This document shows, in pieces, positions 6,510-13,445 of a stretch of 39,685 bases of DNA. Both the position numbers and the translations under genes were made by a program. Position 1 is the first letter of the stretch. Every line of letters begins with the position of its first letter. The notes beneath the pieces are model-generated. The model searched no databases. It was not told the origin of the DNA and saw only the letters and a list, made by a program, of their open reading frames with translations. The DNA is taken from IMG/VR virus record IMGVR_UViG_3300047323_000547, positions 1-39,685 of that record. One strand, given 5' to 3'. The stretch comes from a virus.

Positions 6510-7190
6510 TTAGAAAATCTCGAGTTTCGAAAACACCACACCGCAGATCATTGCGTCACTTCCCAGCTCTATGATTGGCTCCGGCCAAGCTGGGTTCAGC
6601 GGCTTGAGGAATCGGCGGCTACCCTCCATGACCAACTGCTTGAACGTCGCCTCTTGGCTATCGACTAATTTGGCAATAACTAGTGATCCGTTCTCCGCGT
6701 CCTTCGCTGGATCCACAAAGATGATGTCGCCGTCGCGGAAGGAGCGGCGTTCGTGTTGGTTGAACATCGAAAGCCCACGCACTCTTAGGGCATAGCTCTG
6801 GCTGCTATGAGATGCCGCGCAAGGCAGCCAAATCTCTGCGTCATCCAGTGTTCTCACATCCATTATTTCGCACCAAGCTCCTGCTTGAACCCATGAAATC
6901 AATGGGACATATCCTTTAATAGCTGGGCCAGGTTCTACGTTGGATGGTGGCACCCCAGGCTTTTTGATCGGATCAGAACTTGGATCTTTGTGTTCGCCTC
7001 CCTTCCAAAGCCAATTGCTACTGACCTTTAAAGCCTTGGCGATTTTTTCGACATTGTCATGGCGTGGGCTGGCAACCGCATTTGTCACAATCCTATGAAT
7101 TGTCGGCTGCGGCACGCCCGAGCGGCGGCCGAGCTCCCCTTCTGAGAATCCCATTTCTTGCATGCGTTGAGCGATGCGGTCGCCAATCAC
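6510..7190 (-). CDS. CI/PrtR-type repressor with S24 self-cleavage domain
   Basis: The 226-residue protein has an N-terminal helix-turn-helix (about 15-38, GELGRRSGVPQPTIHRIV) and a C-terminal LexA/S24 domain. The predicted cleavage bond is A103-G104 (VQAGAWCE), nucleophile S141 (RGLSMF) and general base K184 (ATFKQL). It keeps the lysogen silent and should be inactivated by RecA filaments after DNA damage. Its domain plan matches PrtR, and a PrtN-like gene lies in the operon it controls. Translation appears to start at a GTG (7188-7190) with AGG upstream. It is divergent from the Cro-like gene. Confidence 0.93.
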   Translation of the reverse strand: MIGDRIAQRMQEMGFSEGELGRRSGVPQPTIHRIVTNAVASPRHDNVEKIAKALKVSSNWLWKGGEHKDPSSDPIKKPGVPPSNVEPGPAIKGYVPLISWVQAGAWCEIMDVRTLDDAEIWLPCAASHSSQSYALRVRGLSMFNQHERRSFRDGDIIFVDPAKDAENGSLVIAKLVDSQEATFKQLVMEGSRRFLKPLNPAWPEPIIELGSDAMICGVVFSKLEIF

Positions 7191-7205
7191 TTTTTTCTGC
7201 CTTGA

Positions 7206-7258
7206 TTCAAAAACGTATCGAGGATTGTATTGAATGGTTCAATACGTTTGTGTATTGT
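7206..7258. promoter_or_regulatory. Divergent repressor/Cro promoter-operator region
   Basis: Rightward: TTGAAT (7230-7235), a 17-base spacer and TATTGT (7253-7258) drive the Cro-like gene. Leftward: TTGAAC with GATACG 17 bases on is a candidate repressor promoter. Operator-like half-sites are AAACGTATCGA (7211-7221), a weaker ATTGTATTGAA (7224-7234) and TTCAATACGTTT (7238-7249), sharing the AATACGT element with the left operators. Confidence 0.7.
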
Positions 7259-7291
7259 AGCGTCCAATGCGAAAGCGCATCGGTGAACGAT

Positions 7292-7489
7292 ATGACTATC
7301 CAAGAAATGCTCGCAGAGCTACTGCGGTCAGGCTTATCCCAACGGGTTATCGCGGAGCGCGTAGGGACCACACAGCCAACTATCAATCGTGCCGCTAAAG
7401 GTGCAGATGTTCGGTATGTAACGGGGAAGGCCATCGAGCGCCTTTATTCCCGGGAAAAAGTAGCCGCCAGCTTAAAGTCGGCAGCTTAA
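7292..7489 (+). CDS. Cro-like repressor
   Basis: The start is the ATG at 7292 (MTIQEMLAELLRSGLSQRVI), with GGTGA seven bases upstream; the frame is open further upstream but crosses the promoter. The 65-residue basic protein has a helix-turn-helix at about residues 14-35 (LSQRVIAERVGTTQPTINRA). Small size, divergence from the S24 repressor and position as first rightward gene fit Cro, which favours lytic growth by repressing the repressor promoter. Confidence 0.85.
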   Translation: MTIQEMLAELLRSGLSQRVIAERVGTTQPTINRAAKGADVRYVTGKAIERLYSREKVAASLKSAA

Positions 7490-7627
7490 AGGGTGCTGAG
7501 CCGGGGCCTCTCACCAAAGATCCCCCAGCCCAGCTACGACGATACACAGCACATGCACATCGGTCGTGGTCGTAGGATAGGGATTGCCCTGGTCTATGGC
7601 TAGGCCGTAAACGGGGAATTTACGGTT
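7490..7627 (+). promoter_or_regulatory. Leader region with shared motifs before the CII-like gene
   Basis: CTCTCACCAA (7508-7517) and CACAGCACATG (7545-7555) occur with nearly the same spacing as before the 21-codon ORF at 3287-3352. The ATG at 7553 opens a 16-codon frame (MHIGRGRRIGIALVYG) ending at 7603, a possible leader peptide. GGGGA at about 7613 serves the CII-like ATG at 7628. Confidence 0.4.
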
Positions 7628-8116
7628 ATGAGTCGAACAGATCTTCTACCGGACGCTGGTCCGGTCCTTCCTCTACGCCAGGCGATCTATCGCGCTGGTC
7701 GTGACTACAAGGGCGGAATCACCGCCCTTGCCTTTGAGATGGTGTTGGATAACGACACCCTTCAAAAGAAACTTAAGCTCGACGAAGAACGTCGCTGGCT
7801 GAATCCTGATGAGCTTGAGGAGGTGATTAGGCTAACAGCCGATCCGCGCTTGCTCGACGCGCTCATGCGGCCGGCGGGTGCGGTTTGGTATCGTCCGGTA
7901 CCGGTACCGGCAACACGCGATGCGTTGAAGGCCGTTGGTAAGCTGCTCGGCGAAACTGGCGAATTCGTGGCCGCAATGCACGATGGTGCTGCCGACAATG
8001 TCTGGGAGCTTCACGAAGTCCTCGATCTTGAAAAACAGGGCATGGACGTGATCCGCGAAATCCTCGGCATCATGGCGGGGGCCCGTCAGGCGATGGAGGA
8101 TCGCATCCATGGCTGA
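7628..8116 (+). CDS. CII-like phage regulatory protein (CP76 family)
   Basis: The 162-residue protein starts MSRTDLLPDAGPVLPLRQAI and contains GGITALAFEMVLDNDTLQKK (helix-turn-helix-like, residues 30-50), RRWLNPDELEEVIRLTADPRLLDAL and a long C-terminal helix region. This matches the phage regulatory CII/CP76 family, proteins that act early in the lysis-lysogeny decision or in delayed gene activation. It overlaps the downstream zinc-finger gene by 8 bp. Confidence 0.8.
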   Translation: MSRTDLLPDAGPVLPLRQAIYRAGRDYKGGITALAFEMVLDNDTLQKKLKLDEERRWLNPDELEEVIRLTADPRLLDALMRPAGAVWYRPVPVPATRDALKAVGKLLGETGEFVAAMHDGAADNVWELHEVLDLEKQGMDVIREILGIMAGARQAMEDRIHG

Positions 8117-8315
8117 CGATATCGATCGCGCCAACGACCAGGCGCAATACCTGCTCGACGTTGCGCTTCAGCGCAGTCGCCGTGCGCCATCAAGCCGCAT
8201 CAGCGCGCAGTTTTGCGAGGATTGCGACGAAGCTATCCCGTTGCTTCGACAGCAGACGATTGTGGGTTGCCAAACCTGCGTTGACTGTCAGGGGTTGCGG
8301 GAGGCTCGGCGATGA
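8109..8315 (+). CDS. TraR/DksA-type zinc-finger protein
   Basis: The 68-residue product shows the C-terminal DksA/TraR signature: FCEDCDEAIP (CxxC) followed by GCQTCVDCQGLRE (second CxxC), with an N-terminal helix (DRANDQAQYLLDVALQ). Family members bind in the RNA polymerase secondary channel and alter transcription, with TraR acting without ppGpp. Phages use them to tune host and phage promoters. It overlaps the primase gene by ATGA. Confidence 0.88.
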   Translation: MADDIDRANDQAQYLLDVALQRSRRAPSSRISAQFCEDCDEAIPLLRQQTIVGCQTCVDCQGLREARR

Positions 8316-11014
8316 GTGAACCGGCCAAAGGAATAGCCATCGCCACATGGGCAAAGCGTTACATCACTACTTTCGACCTCGCCCTGGTGTCCATTGAGCC
8401 AGGTGAAAAAGCCCCAAAGGGTATGGGGTGGAACAAGCCGGGTGGCTACATCACCGATGCATCTGCTGCTGAAGCATTCTGGCAGCGAAACCCCAACCAC
8501 AATCTCGGCGTAGTGCTCGGACCGAGTCGTGTCTGCTCGTTGGACGTCGATGACGTTCAGTGGACGCGGCATGTGCTGTATGAGCTGCTGGGCGTCGATC
8601 TGGATGCCATGGCGGTGGTGTATCCGACCATTGTCGGTAACCCTGCGCGTTTTCGGGTGTTGTTCAAGCTGCCGGAAGGCGTTGAGCTGACCCGGCATTC
8701 TTTGTCTTGGCCGAATGAAAACGACCCCGATGGTTCGATTTTCAAAGGTTTGATGGACAAGGCCAAGGCTGCGAAAGAGCAGGGCGATATTGCAGGGGAA
8801 GTCGCGGCGCGTGCCGAAGCCGATCCGTTCAAGCGCTTTACGGTGTTTGAATTGCGTGCCGGCCTGGTGCAGGACGTGTTTCCGCCGTCGATTCATCCGG
8901 GTACCGGCAAGCCTTACACCTGGAAAACCCCACCAAACGCCGCGGATGGGTTGCCGACGCTCACCAACGATCTGCTGAACATCTGGCAAAACTGGGACAT
9001 CTTCAAGCGTGATGCTGAGGCGGCGTGCCCGTGGGCGGTCAAGTCAACAGTGCCGCCGGCGAAGGTCAACAAACGTCCAGCTCCTACGGCAGGTAAGTCT
9101 CCATCGGTGATTGATGAGTTCAATCGTTGCCACGATGTCTCAGAGCTTTTGCGCACCCACGGTTACATCAAACGGGGCAGCAAGTGGCTTTACCCGCAGA
9201 GCAGCACTGGCCTGCCGGGCGTGACGATCAATGATGATGGCAAAGTTTACTCGCACCACGGCGCCGATCCGCTCGCGAACGGGCATCAGAATGACGCCTT
9301 CGAGGTGTTCTGTTTGCTCGAGCACGGCGGTGATCAGTCGAAGGCGGTGAAGGACGCCGCTCGTATGTTGGGTATGCAGCATTCATCGCGGCCTGATCCG
9401 TGTGATCTTCCCCCGACCCCATCCGATGATACGAGCGAGCCGGGCTTACCGAATGACGACGCCAGCGAGGCCGCTCCGGCTCCTAATGGGGGGGCGGGGG
9501 AGGTGCTGACGCTCGATCACGTTCTTCGGCGATTTGCATTGGTGGAGGGCACCACGCACGTGTGGGACTTCGACCAATCGCGGGTGATGAAGAAGTCGGC
9601 ATTTGAAGCGCGAGTCGGTAAGCCTTTGGCGAAACAATGGCTGGAGGACACCGAGCGTCGAAAGCTGATATCCGATGACCATGTGCGTGACATCGAACAG
9701 TCTCGACGCATGGCAGGCAAGAAAGGCGGTGCCTTCGGCATGCCGCCGACCGAGCGATACGTGTACATCGATGGCACGAAGGATGTTTGGGACCGCGAGA
9801 AAAAGCGGCGGGTAGCAGAGGGCGCCGTGAAGATGGCCCTGGGGGATACGTACCCATTGTGGTTGAACAGCAGCGAGCGTCGGGTGGTCGATGTTGACCA
9901 TATCGTCTTTGACCCGACAATGACCAAAGACCCGAACGTCTACATCAACACCTTCGATGGCTTGCCGCTTGAACCGATCAATGATGAGGCCGCCTGCGAA
10001 AATCTGCGCTGGCTGATTTCGTTCCTTTGCAACCATGATCAGGACGCCGCTCGGTGGTTGACGCGGTGGATGGCGTACCCGCTGCAACACCTCGGCGCCA
10101 AGATGGACACGGCTGTACTGATGCACTCGATCATGGAGGGCTCCGGTAAGAGCCTGCTGTTCGCCGACGCGATGGGCATGCTTTACGGCCAGTACGCAGC
10201 CACCGTTGGACAGACCCAGCTTGAAAGTAACTTCAACGCCTGGCAAAGCCGGAAACTCTGGTCGGTGTTTGAGGAGGTCGTCAGCCGCGATCAACGCTAC
10301 AACCAGGTGGGCAAGATCAAGCATTTGATCACCGGCAAGACGGTGCGTATGGAATCGAAGTTCATCAATGGCTGGGAAGAAGCCAACCACATGAACGCGG
10401 TTTTCCTGAGCAACGAGATCATGCCGTGGCCCATCAGCGAAAGCGACCGACGAATGCTGGTGATGTGGCCCGAGCTTACCCTGCCGGAAGATCGCCAGAA
10501 GGCTATCGGCCAGGAGCTGAAAAACGGCGGAGTCGCTGCTCTGTATGGCTGGCTGTTGTCGATTGACCTCGGTGATTTTGACCAGCGCACTCGGCCACCG
10601 AGTACGGCGGCGCGTGAACGCCTGGTAGCGTTGAGTCGAGCCGGCTGGCAAACATTCCTCAATCTTTGGAAGTACGGCGAGCTGGGGCGCGATCTGTGGG
10701 GTGTGTGCCTTTCGACCGACCTTTATTCGCTGTTCCTTGAATGGTGTCACCGCAACAAAGAGCACGTGATGAGCCAAACGAAGTTCTCCCTGTTCATCGG
10801 TTCGGAAGTAGACAAGACCCGATCTATTCCCTGGACCGAAGGCAGCAACAGGCGATTTGGTGCGTTTTTCTTTCCGAACGATCCTGGTGCTTCCCAGCCC
10901 CCATCATTGAAGGCGGCCGATCTGGGCAAGACGGTCACTGACTGGCGTGCCCAGGCGAAATTGGCCGGCTGGAACGTGGACAACTGGGAACACGTCAAGG
11001 CAGCTGCAGCATGA
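8312..11014 (+). CDS. Primase-polymerase / helicase replication protein
   Basis: The 900-residue protein joins an N-terminal bifunctional primase-polymerase domain (about 10-210; acidic active-site motif LDVDD at D78-D81) to a C-terminal phage primase/SF3-like helicase domain (about 480-760). The Walker A loop MEGSGKS lies near residue 610, followed by FNAWQSRKLWSVFEEV and NAVFLSNEIMPWPISESDRR, typical of DUF5906 proteins. A linker rich in Pro, Asp and Gly spans about 360-400. It likely initiates and unwinds at the phage origin and is the only replication protein in the window. The repeat-rich region just downstream is the candidate origin. Confidence 0.9.
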   Translation: MSEPAKGIAIATWAKRYITTFDLALVSIEPGEKAPKGMGWNKPGGYITDASAAEAFWQRNPNHNLGVVLGPSRVCSLDVDDVQWTRHVLYELLGVDLDAMAVVYPTIVGNPARFRVLFKLPEGVELTRHSLSWPNENDPDGSIFKGLMDKAKAAKEQGDIAGEVAARAEADPFKRFTVFELRAGLVQDVFPPSIHPGTGKPYTWKTPPNAADGLPTLTNDLLNIWQNWDIFKRDAEAACPWAVKSTVPPAKVNKRPAPTAGKSPSVIDEFNRCHDVSELLRTHGYIKRGSKWLYPQSSTGLPGVTINDDGKVYSHHGADPLANGHQNDAFEVFCLLEHGGDQSKAVKDAARMLGMQHSSRPDPCDLPPTPSDDTSEPGLPNDDASEAAPAPNGGAGEVLTLDHVLRRFALVEGTTHVWDFDQSRVMKKSAFEARVGKPLAKQWLEDTERRKLISDDHVRDIEQSRRMAGKKGGAFGMPPTERYVYIDGTKDVWDREKKRRVAEGAVKMALGDTYPLWLNSSERRVVDVDHIVFDPTMTKDPNVYINTFDGLPLEPINDEAACENLRWLISFLCNHDQDAARWLTRWMAYPLQHLGAKMDTAVLMHSIMEGSGKSLLFADAMGMLYGQYAATVGQTQLESNFNAWQSRKLWSVFEEVVSRDQRYNQVGKIKHLITGKTVRMESKFINGWEEANHMNAVFLSNEIMPWPISESDRRMLVMWPELTLPEDRQKAIGQELKNGGVAALYGWLLSIDLGDFDQRTRPPSTAARERLVALSRAGWQTFLNLWKYGELGRDLWGVCLSTDLYSLFLEWCHRNKEHVMSQTKFSLFIGSEVDKTRSIPWTEGSNRRFGAFFFPNDPGASQPPSLKAADLGKTVTDWRAQAKLAGWNVDNWEHVKAAAA

Positions 11015-11342
11015 GTACGCCTAAAAGTGTGTTGGGTGTGTCGGGGGTGTGTCGGGTTGGTTTTTGGTACCCCGCACAATTTCAGGCCTTTATTTGTGCG
11101 GCTTTCCGGCTGTTGTGCTGGGTGTGTTGGGTTTGTCGTCGCGCACGCGCATACGTGACGTTAAATGCACCGAAAAGAAGGGCGGGATTTTTTTCTTATG
11201 CGAGGAACAATAAACCCAACAAACCCAACACACTCAACTCAAAGTTAATAAAGGTATTGATTTTAAAGGGATTTATTTGTGTTGGGTTTGTGTCGGGTTG
11301 CGGATTTTCTGTGCTGGGTTCGGTTGTTCAGGGGGAAGGGCG
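11011..11342 (+). other. Repeat-rich, iteron-like region, candidate replication origin
   Basis: The octamer TGTTGGGT or a one-base variant recurs about nine times: 11030, 11050, 11116, 11125, 11280, 11291 and 11312 on the plus strand, 11214 and 11223 inverted. An AT-rich stretch (about 11240-11280) lies inside the array. It directly follows the primase-helicase. An open frame of 111 codons crosses it, starting in an ATGA overlap with the primase stop (MSTPKSVLGVSGVCRVG), but its composition merely mirrors the repeats, so I do not call it as a gene. Confidence 0.55.
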
Positions 11343-11825
11343 ATGATTGAGGAAATGGAAGTGCTGCTGAAGCACTGGGGCGAGCAATGCCGGCTCAATG
11401 GCGAAAGCGGCGGCATGGGCAGCCCGATGGCAACGATCATGGAGTGGGGTGGCTGCGCTCCTCGCGGCACGCCAGGCTCGCGGATCATCCTCGGTGCTGG
11501 AGCTGGCCCTGACGGTGTTGCTCAAGAGATCACCGCCGCGTTGTCGGAGATCGCTCGGCAGGATGAACGTGGTGAGCGGTTGCAGCGGTTGGCAGCCTTG
11601 CGTTATGGCGATGATCCAGCGCCGACCTGGCTTATGCAGTTGCATCTGCTTGGGTTGGAGTCGAGAGCGAAACAGACTTACTACGACCAGGTGCACCGGC
11701 TGCATGAGCGGCTGCTGGAGGTGCTGACCGAGCGTGCCGATGCCCGTAAGTGGCTTACCGCTGGTCGGGGCGTTTTGCCTCAAAGTCTCCTCAAAGTTGC
11801 ATCAAAGTTGCATCGAACCGGATAA
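11343..11825 (+). CDS. Candidate late-gene regulator (Q/DUF1133-like), 160 aa
   Basis: The ATG at 11343 (MIEEMEVLLKHWGEQCRLNG) has GGGGGAAGGG upstream; the longer frame back to 11277 begins in the repeats. The motif GSPMATIMEWGGCAPRGTPG and a C-terminal helical YYDQVHRLHERLLEVLTERAD are seen in proteins occupying the antiterminator position of many Pseudomonas prophages. Location after replication and before a terminator plus the lysis and late genes suggests a Q-like antitermination or activation role. The sequence alone does not prove this. Confidence 0.6.
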   Translation: MIEEMEVLLKHWGEQCRLNGESGGMGSPMATIMEWGGCAPRGTPGSRIILGAGAGPDGVAQEITAALSEIARQDERGERLQRLAALRYGDDPAPTWLMQLHLLGLESRAKQTYYDQVHRLHERLLEVLTERADARKWLTAGRGVLPQSLLKVASKLHRTG

Positions 11826-12058
11826 CCGAAAATGCCCCCTTTTCGGTTCCGTACTCAAGGGGTAAAAAGTCACCACGATATGAAATTTGCGCCTTGGCGC
11901 TTACCTCGCACGTGCTGTGCAGCTTCACCCGGCCCTCCCTGAGCCGGTCACCTAACCCCGCTTCGGCGGGGTTTTTCATTTGTGCTGCGACCCTTATGCG
12001 GGTCGCCAGCCTTGCCCGAGACAGTAGGGCTTTTCTTCCGTCGCCGAGGAGGCAACGC
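11826..12058 (+). promoter_or_regulatory. Late leader region between regulator and holin
   Basis: No gene is evident. A strong terminator lies at 11954-11976, then an inverted repeat GCGACCC...GGGTCGC (about 11987-12007) and a GAGGAGG ribosome-binding site for the holin. A terminator just ahead of the late genes is what a Q-type antiterminator would act on. I could not assign a late promoter. Confidence 0.45.
11954..11976 (+). terminator. Rho-independent terminator before the late genes
   Basis: CCCCGC, loop TTCG, GCGGGG and then five T residues. Confidence 0.88.
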
Positions 12059-12409
12059 ATGTCGACTGAACAGGAGGTGCAGCAGTCGCTGGCCGATCTT
12101 CCTACCTGGCTGCTGATTCTGGTGGCGCTTGCAGGTTTAACAGGGGAGATGTGGCGCGCTGATGCGGCAGGGATGGCTGTGCCGGTGTTGATCAAACGGG
12201 TGCTATTGCGCTTCGGCGCTTCGGCAGTATTTGGTCTAGCGACGGTAATGCTTGCCACTGCCTTGAGCTGCAGCCTGATGACGGCTGCAGCAATCGGCAG
12301 CGTCGTGGCTTGCCTCGGCGCCGATGTAGCCAGCGGGTTGTACGCTCGTTGGCTGGCGAAGAAGGCCGGCCTGTGCGACGTCCCGCCGAGCAGTCAGCAT
12401 GAGCAGTGA
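12059..12409 (+). CDS. Phage holin
   Basis: The 116-residue protein (start MSTEQEVQQSLADLPTWLLI, ribosome-binding site GAGGAGG) has an N-terminal hydrophobic segment (about 16-30), a conserved GEMWRADAAG turn, and two further membrane segments (about 50-70 and 73-95). Charged, short C-terminal tail. This is the layout of class I phage holins placed just before terminase genes in Pseudomonas prophages. It would permeabilise the inner membrane at a set time and release the SleB-like endolysin encoded at the far end of the late operon. The HNH gene overlaps its end by 11 bp. Confidence 0.82.
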   Translation: MSTEQEVQQSLADLPTWLLILVALAGLTGEMWRADAAGMAVPVLIKRVLLRFGASAVFGLATVMLATALSCSLMTAAAIGSVVACLGADVASGLYARWLAKKAGLCDVPPSSQHEQ

Positions 12410-12758
12410 TCGGCGAGGCAGCAGCACAGAGCGGGGTTATGGGTACAAGTGGCAGAAGTCCCGTGATGGGCATCTAAGTCAGTTTCCCTATTGCACCATG
12501 TGCTCGACTGATCAGCGGCCAGTCGCAGCGACCGTTGTCGACCACAAGATCGCACCCAAGCTGAAGGACGCCAAGGACAGTGGTGATCCGGTTCGTATCA
12601 AGGCGGCATGGAAGCTGTTTTGGAACCCAAAGAACTGGGCGAGCCTGTGCAAGTTCTGCCACGACTCGACCAAGCAACGGATGGAGAAGAGCGGCCGGCT
12701 CCCTGGCTGTCAGGCAGACGGCAGACCAGTCGATCCGGGCCACCACTGGAACCGGTGA
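12399..12758 (+). CDS. HNH endonuclease
   Basis: The 119-residue protein has a CTMC zinc pair (about 32-35), the VVDHKIAPK His-containing strand, then NPKNWASLCKFCHDSTKQRM with the Asn, the second CxxC and the final His of the HNH fold. In HK97-like phages an HNH nuclease encoded beside the terminase is required, with the large subunit, for cutting cos ends. Its position immediately before a candidate cos region and the small terminase fits this role. Confidence 0.92.
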   Translation: MSSDRRGSSTERGYGYKWQKSRDGHLSQFPYCTMCSTDQRPVAATVVDHKIAPKLKDAKDSGDPVRIKAAWKLFWNPKNWASLCKFCHDSTKQRMEKSGRLPGCQADGRPVDPGHHWNR

Positions 12759-12911
12759 TCGGCACCCTTCGGTGCACCAAAAAAAGCACCACCCCGAGGG
12801 TAGGGGGGGTGAAAAACTTCGTCCCGACTTCCTTCTAGACCGCTCGCCCCCCTCTCTTCGCAAAGTCGGGAAAAATGAGGGGAGGGGGGTATCAACAGGT
12901 AAGGGGTATGT
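12759..12911 (+). other. Candidate cos packaging region
   Basis: This noncoding stretch between HNH and terminase has a hairpin GGCACC/GGTGCC-like element with an A tract (12762-12786), G tracts (about 12804-12810, 12879-12892), and an inverted repeat CCCGACTT (about 12823) ... AAGTCGGG (about 12863). Terminase binding sites usually lie here in cos phages carrying an HNH gene. No cut site can be read directly. Confidence 0.45.
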
Positions 12912-13445
12912 ATGGCCGGAAACGGAAACTCGGGTCGCCCTGGAAAACCAGCGGTGCTCAAACTTTTGCAGGGAAATCGGGGGCGGGAAAATCTCGGTGA
13001 CCTGCTGGCCGAAGCCACTTCGCCGGCGGTCCCCGTTGGAGCTCCGCCGATGCCAGACGTCCTATCGGCAGAGGCGATTGCTGAATGGGAGCAGCTGGTT
13101 CCCGCACTGATCGCCCTCGGTATCGTTTCGAACCTGGATTCGATGGCGCTGGCGACTTATTGCCAGGCCGCGGCTGATTGGCGCCGCTACCAGCGGCTGA
13201 TCACCAAGCGCAACGCTGCATCCGATGACGAATTGGGTGGCGATATCCAGACCTTCAAAACCGGCGCGCAGCAAATGCACGTCCTCCGCCAGCTGGCGAA
13301 CGACGCCGAAAAGCGCGCCAATGCCGCCGGCGCTCAGTTTGGCCTGTCGCCAATGTCCCGGCGCAATCTGAAAACCACGCCGGCGCCGCAAGGTGAGCTA
13401 TTCCCCAATGAGCAACGAGACGCCGCAGACAAATACTTCAGTTGA
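12912..13445 (+). CDS. Terminase small subunit, P27 family
   Basis: The 177-residue protein starts MAGNGNSGRPGKPAVLKLLQ, the basic N-terminus with the RPGKP...LQGN signature of P27-type small terminases. It continues with PPMPDVLSAEAIAEWEQLVP and LDSMALATYCQAAADWRRY helices and a C-terminal LSPMSRRNLK motif. The subunit recognises phage DNA at cos and presents it to the large subunit. It overlaps the large-subunit gene by 38 bp. Confidence 0.93.
   Translation: MAGNGNSGRPGKPAVLKLLQGNRGRENLGDLLAEATSPAVPVGAPPMPDVLSAEAIAEWEQLVPALIALGIVSNLDSMALATYCQAAADWRRYQRLITKRNAASDDELGGDIQTFKTGAQQMHVLRQLANDAEKRANAAGAQFGLSPMSRRNLKTTPAPQGELFPNEQRDAADKYFS

Noticed and set aside
9446-10777. 443-codon open frame on the minus strand inside the primase-helicase gene
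   Set aside because: It is antisense to a well supported gene with Walker motifs and reflects GC-rich codon use. There is no ribosome-binding site or operon context.
11011-11346. 111-codon frame downstream of the primase
   Set aside because: It begins with an ATGA overlap, so it may be translated, but its composition is dictated by TGTTGGGT repeats. It is treated as origin-like DNA until protein evidence exists.
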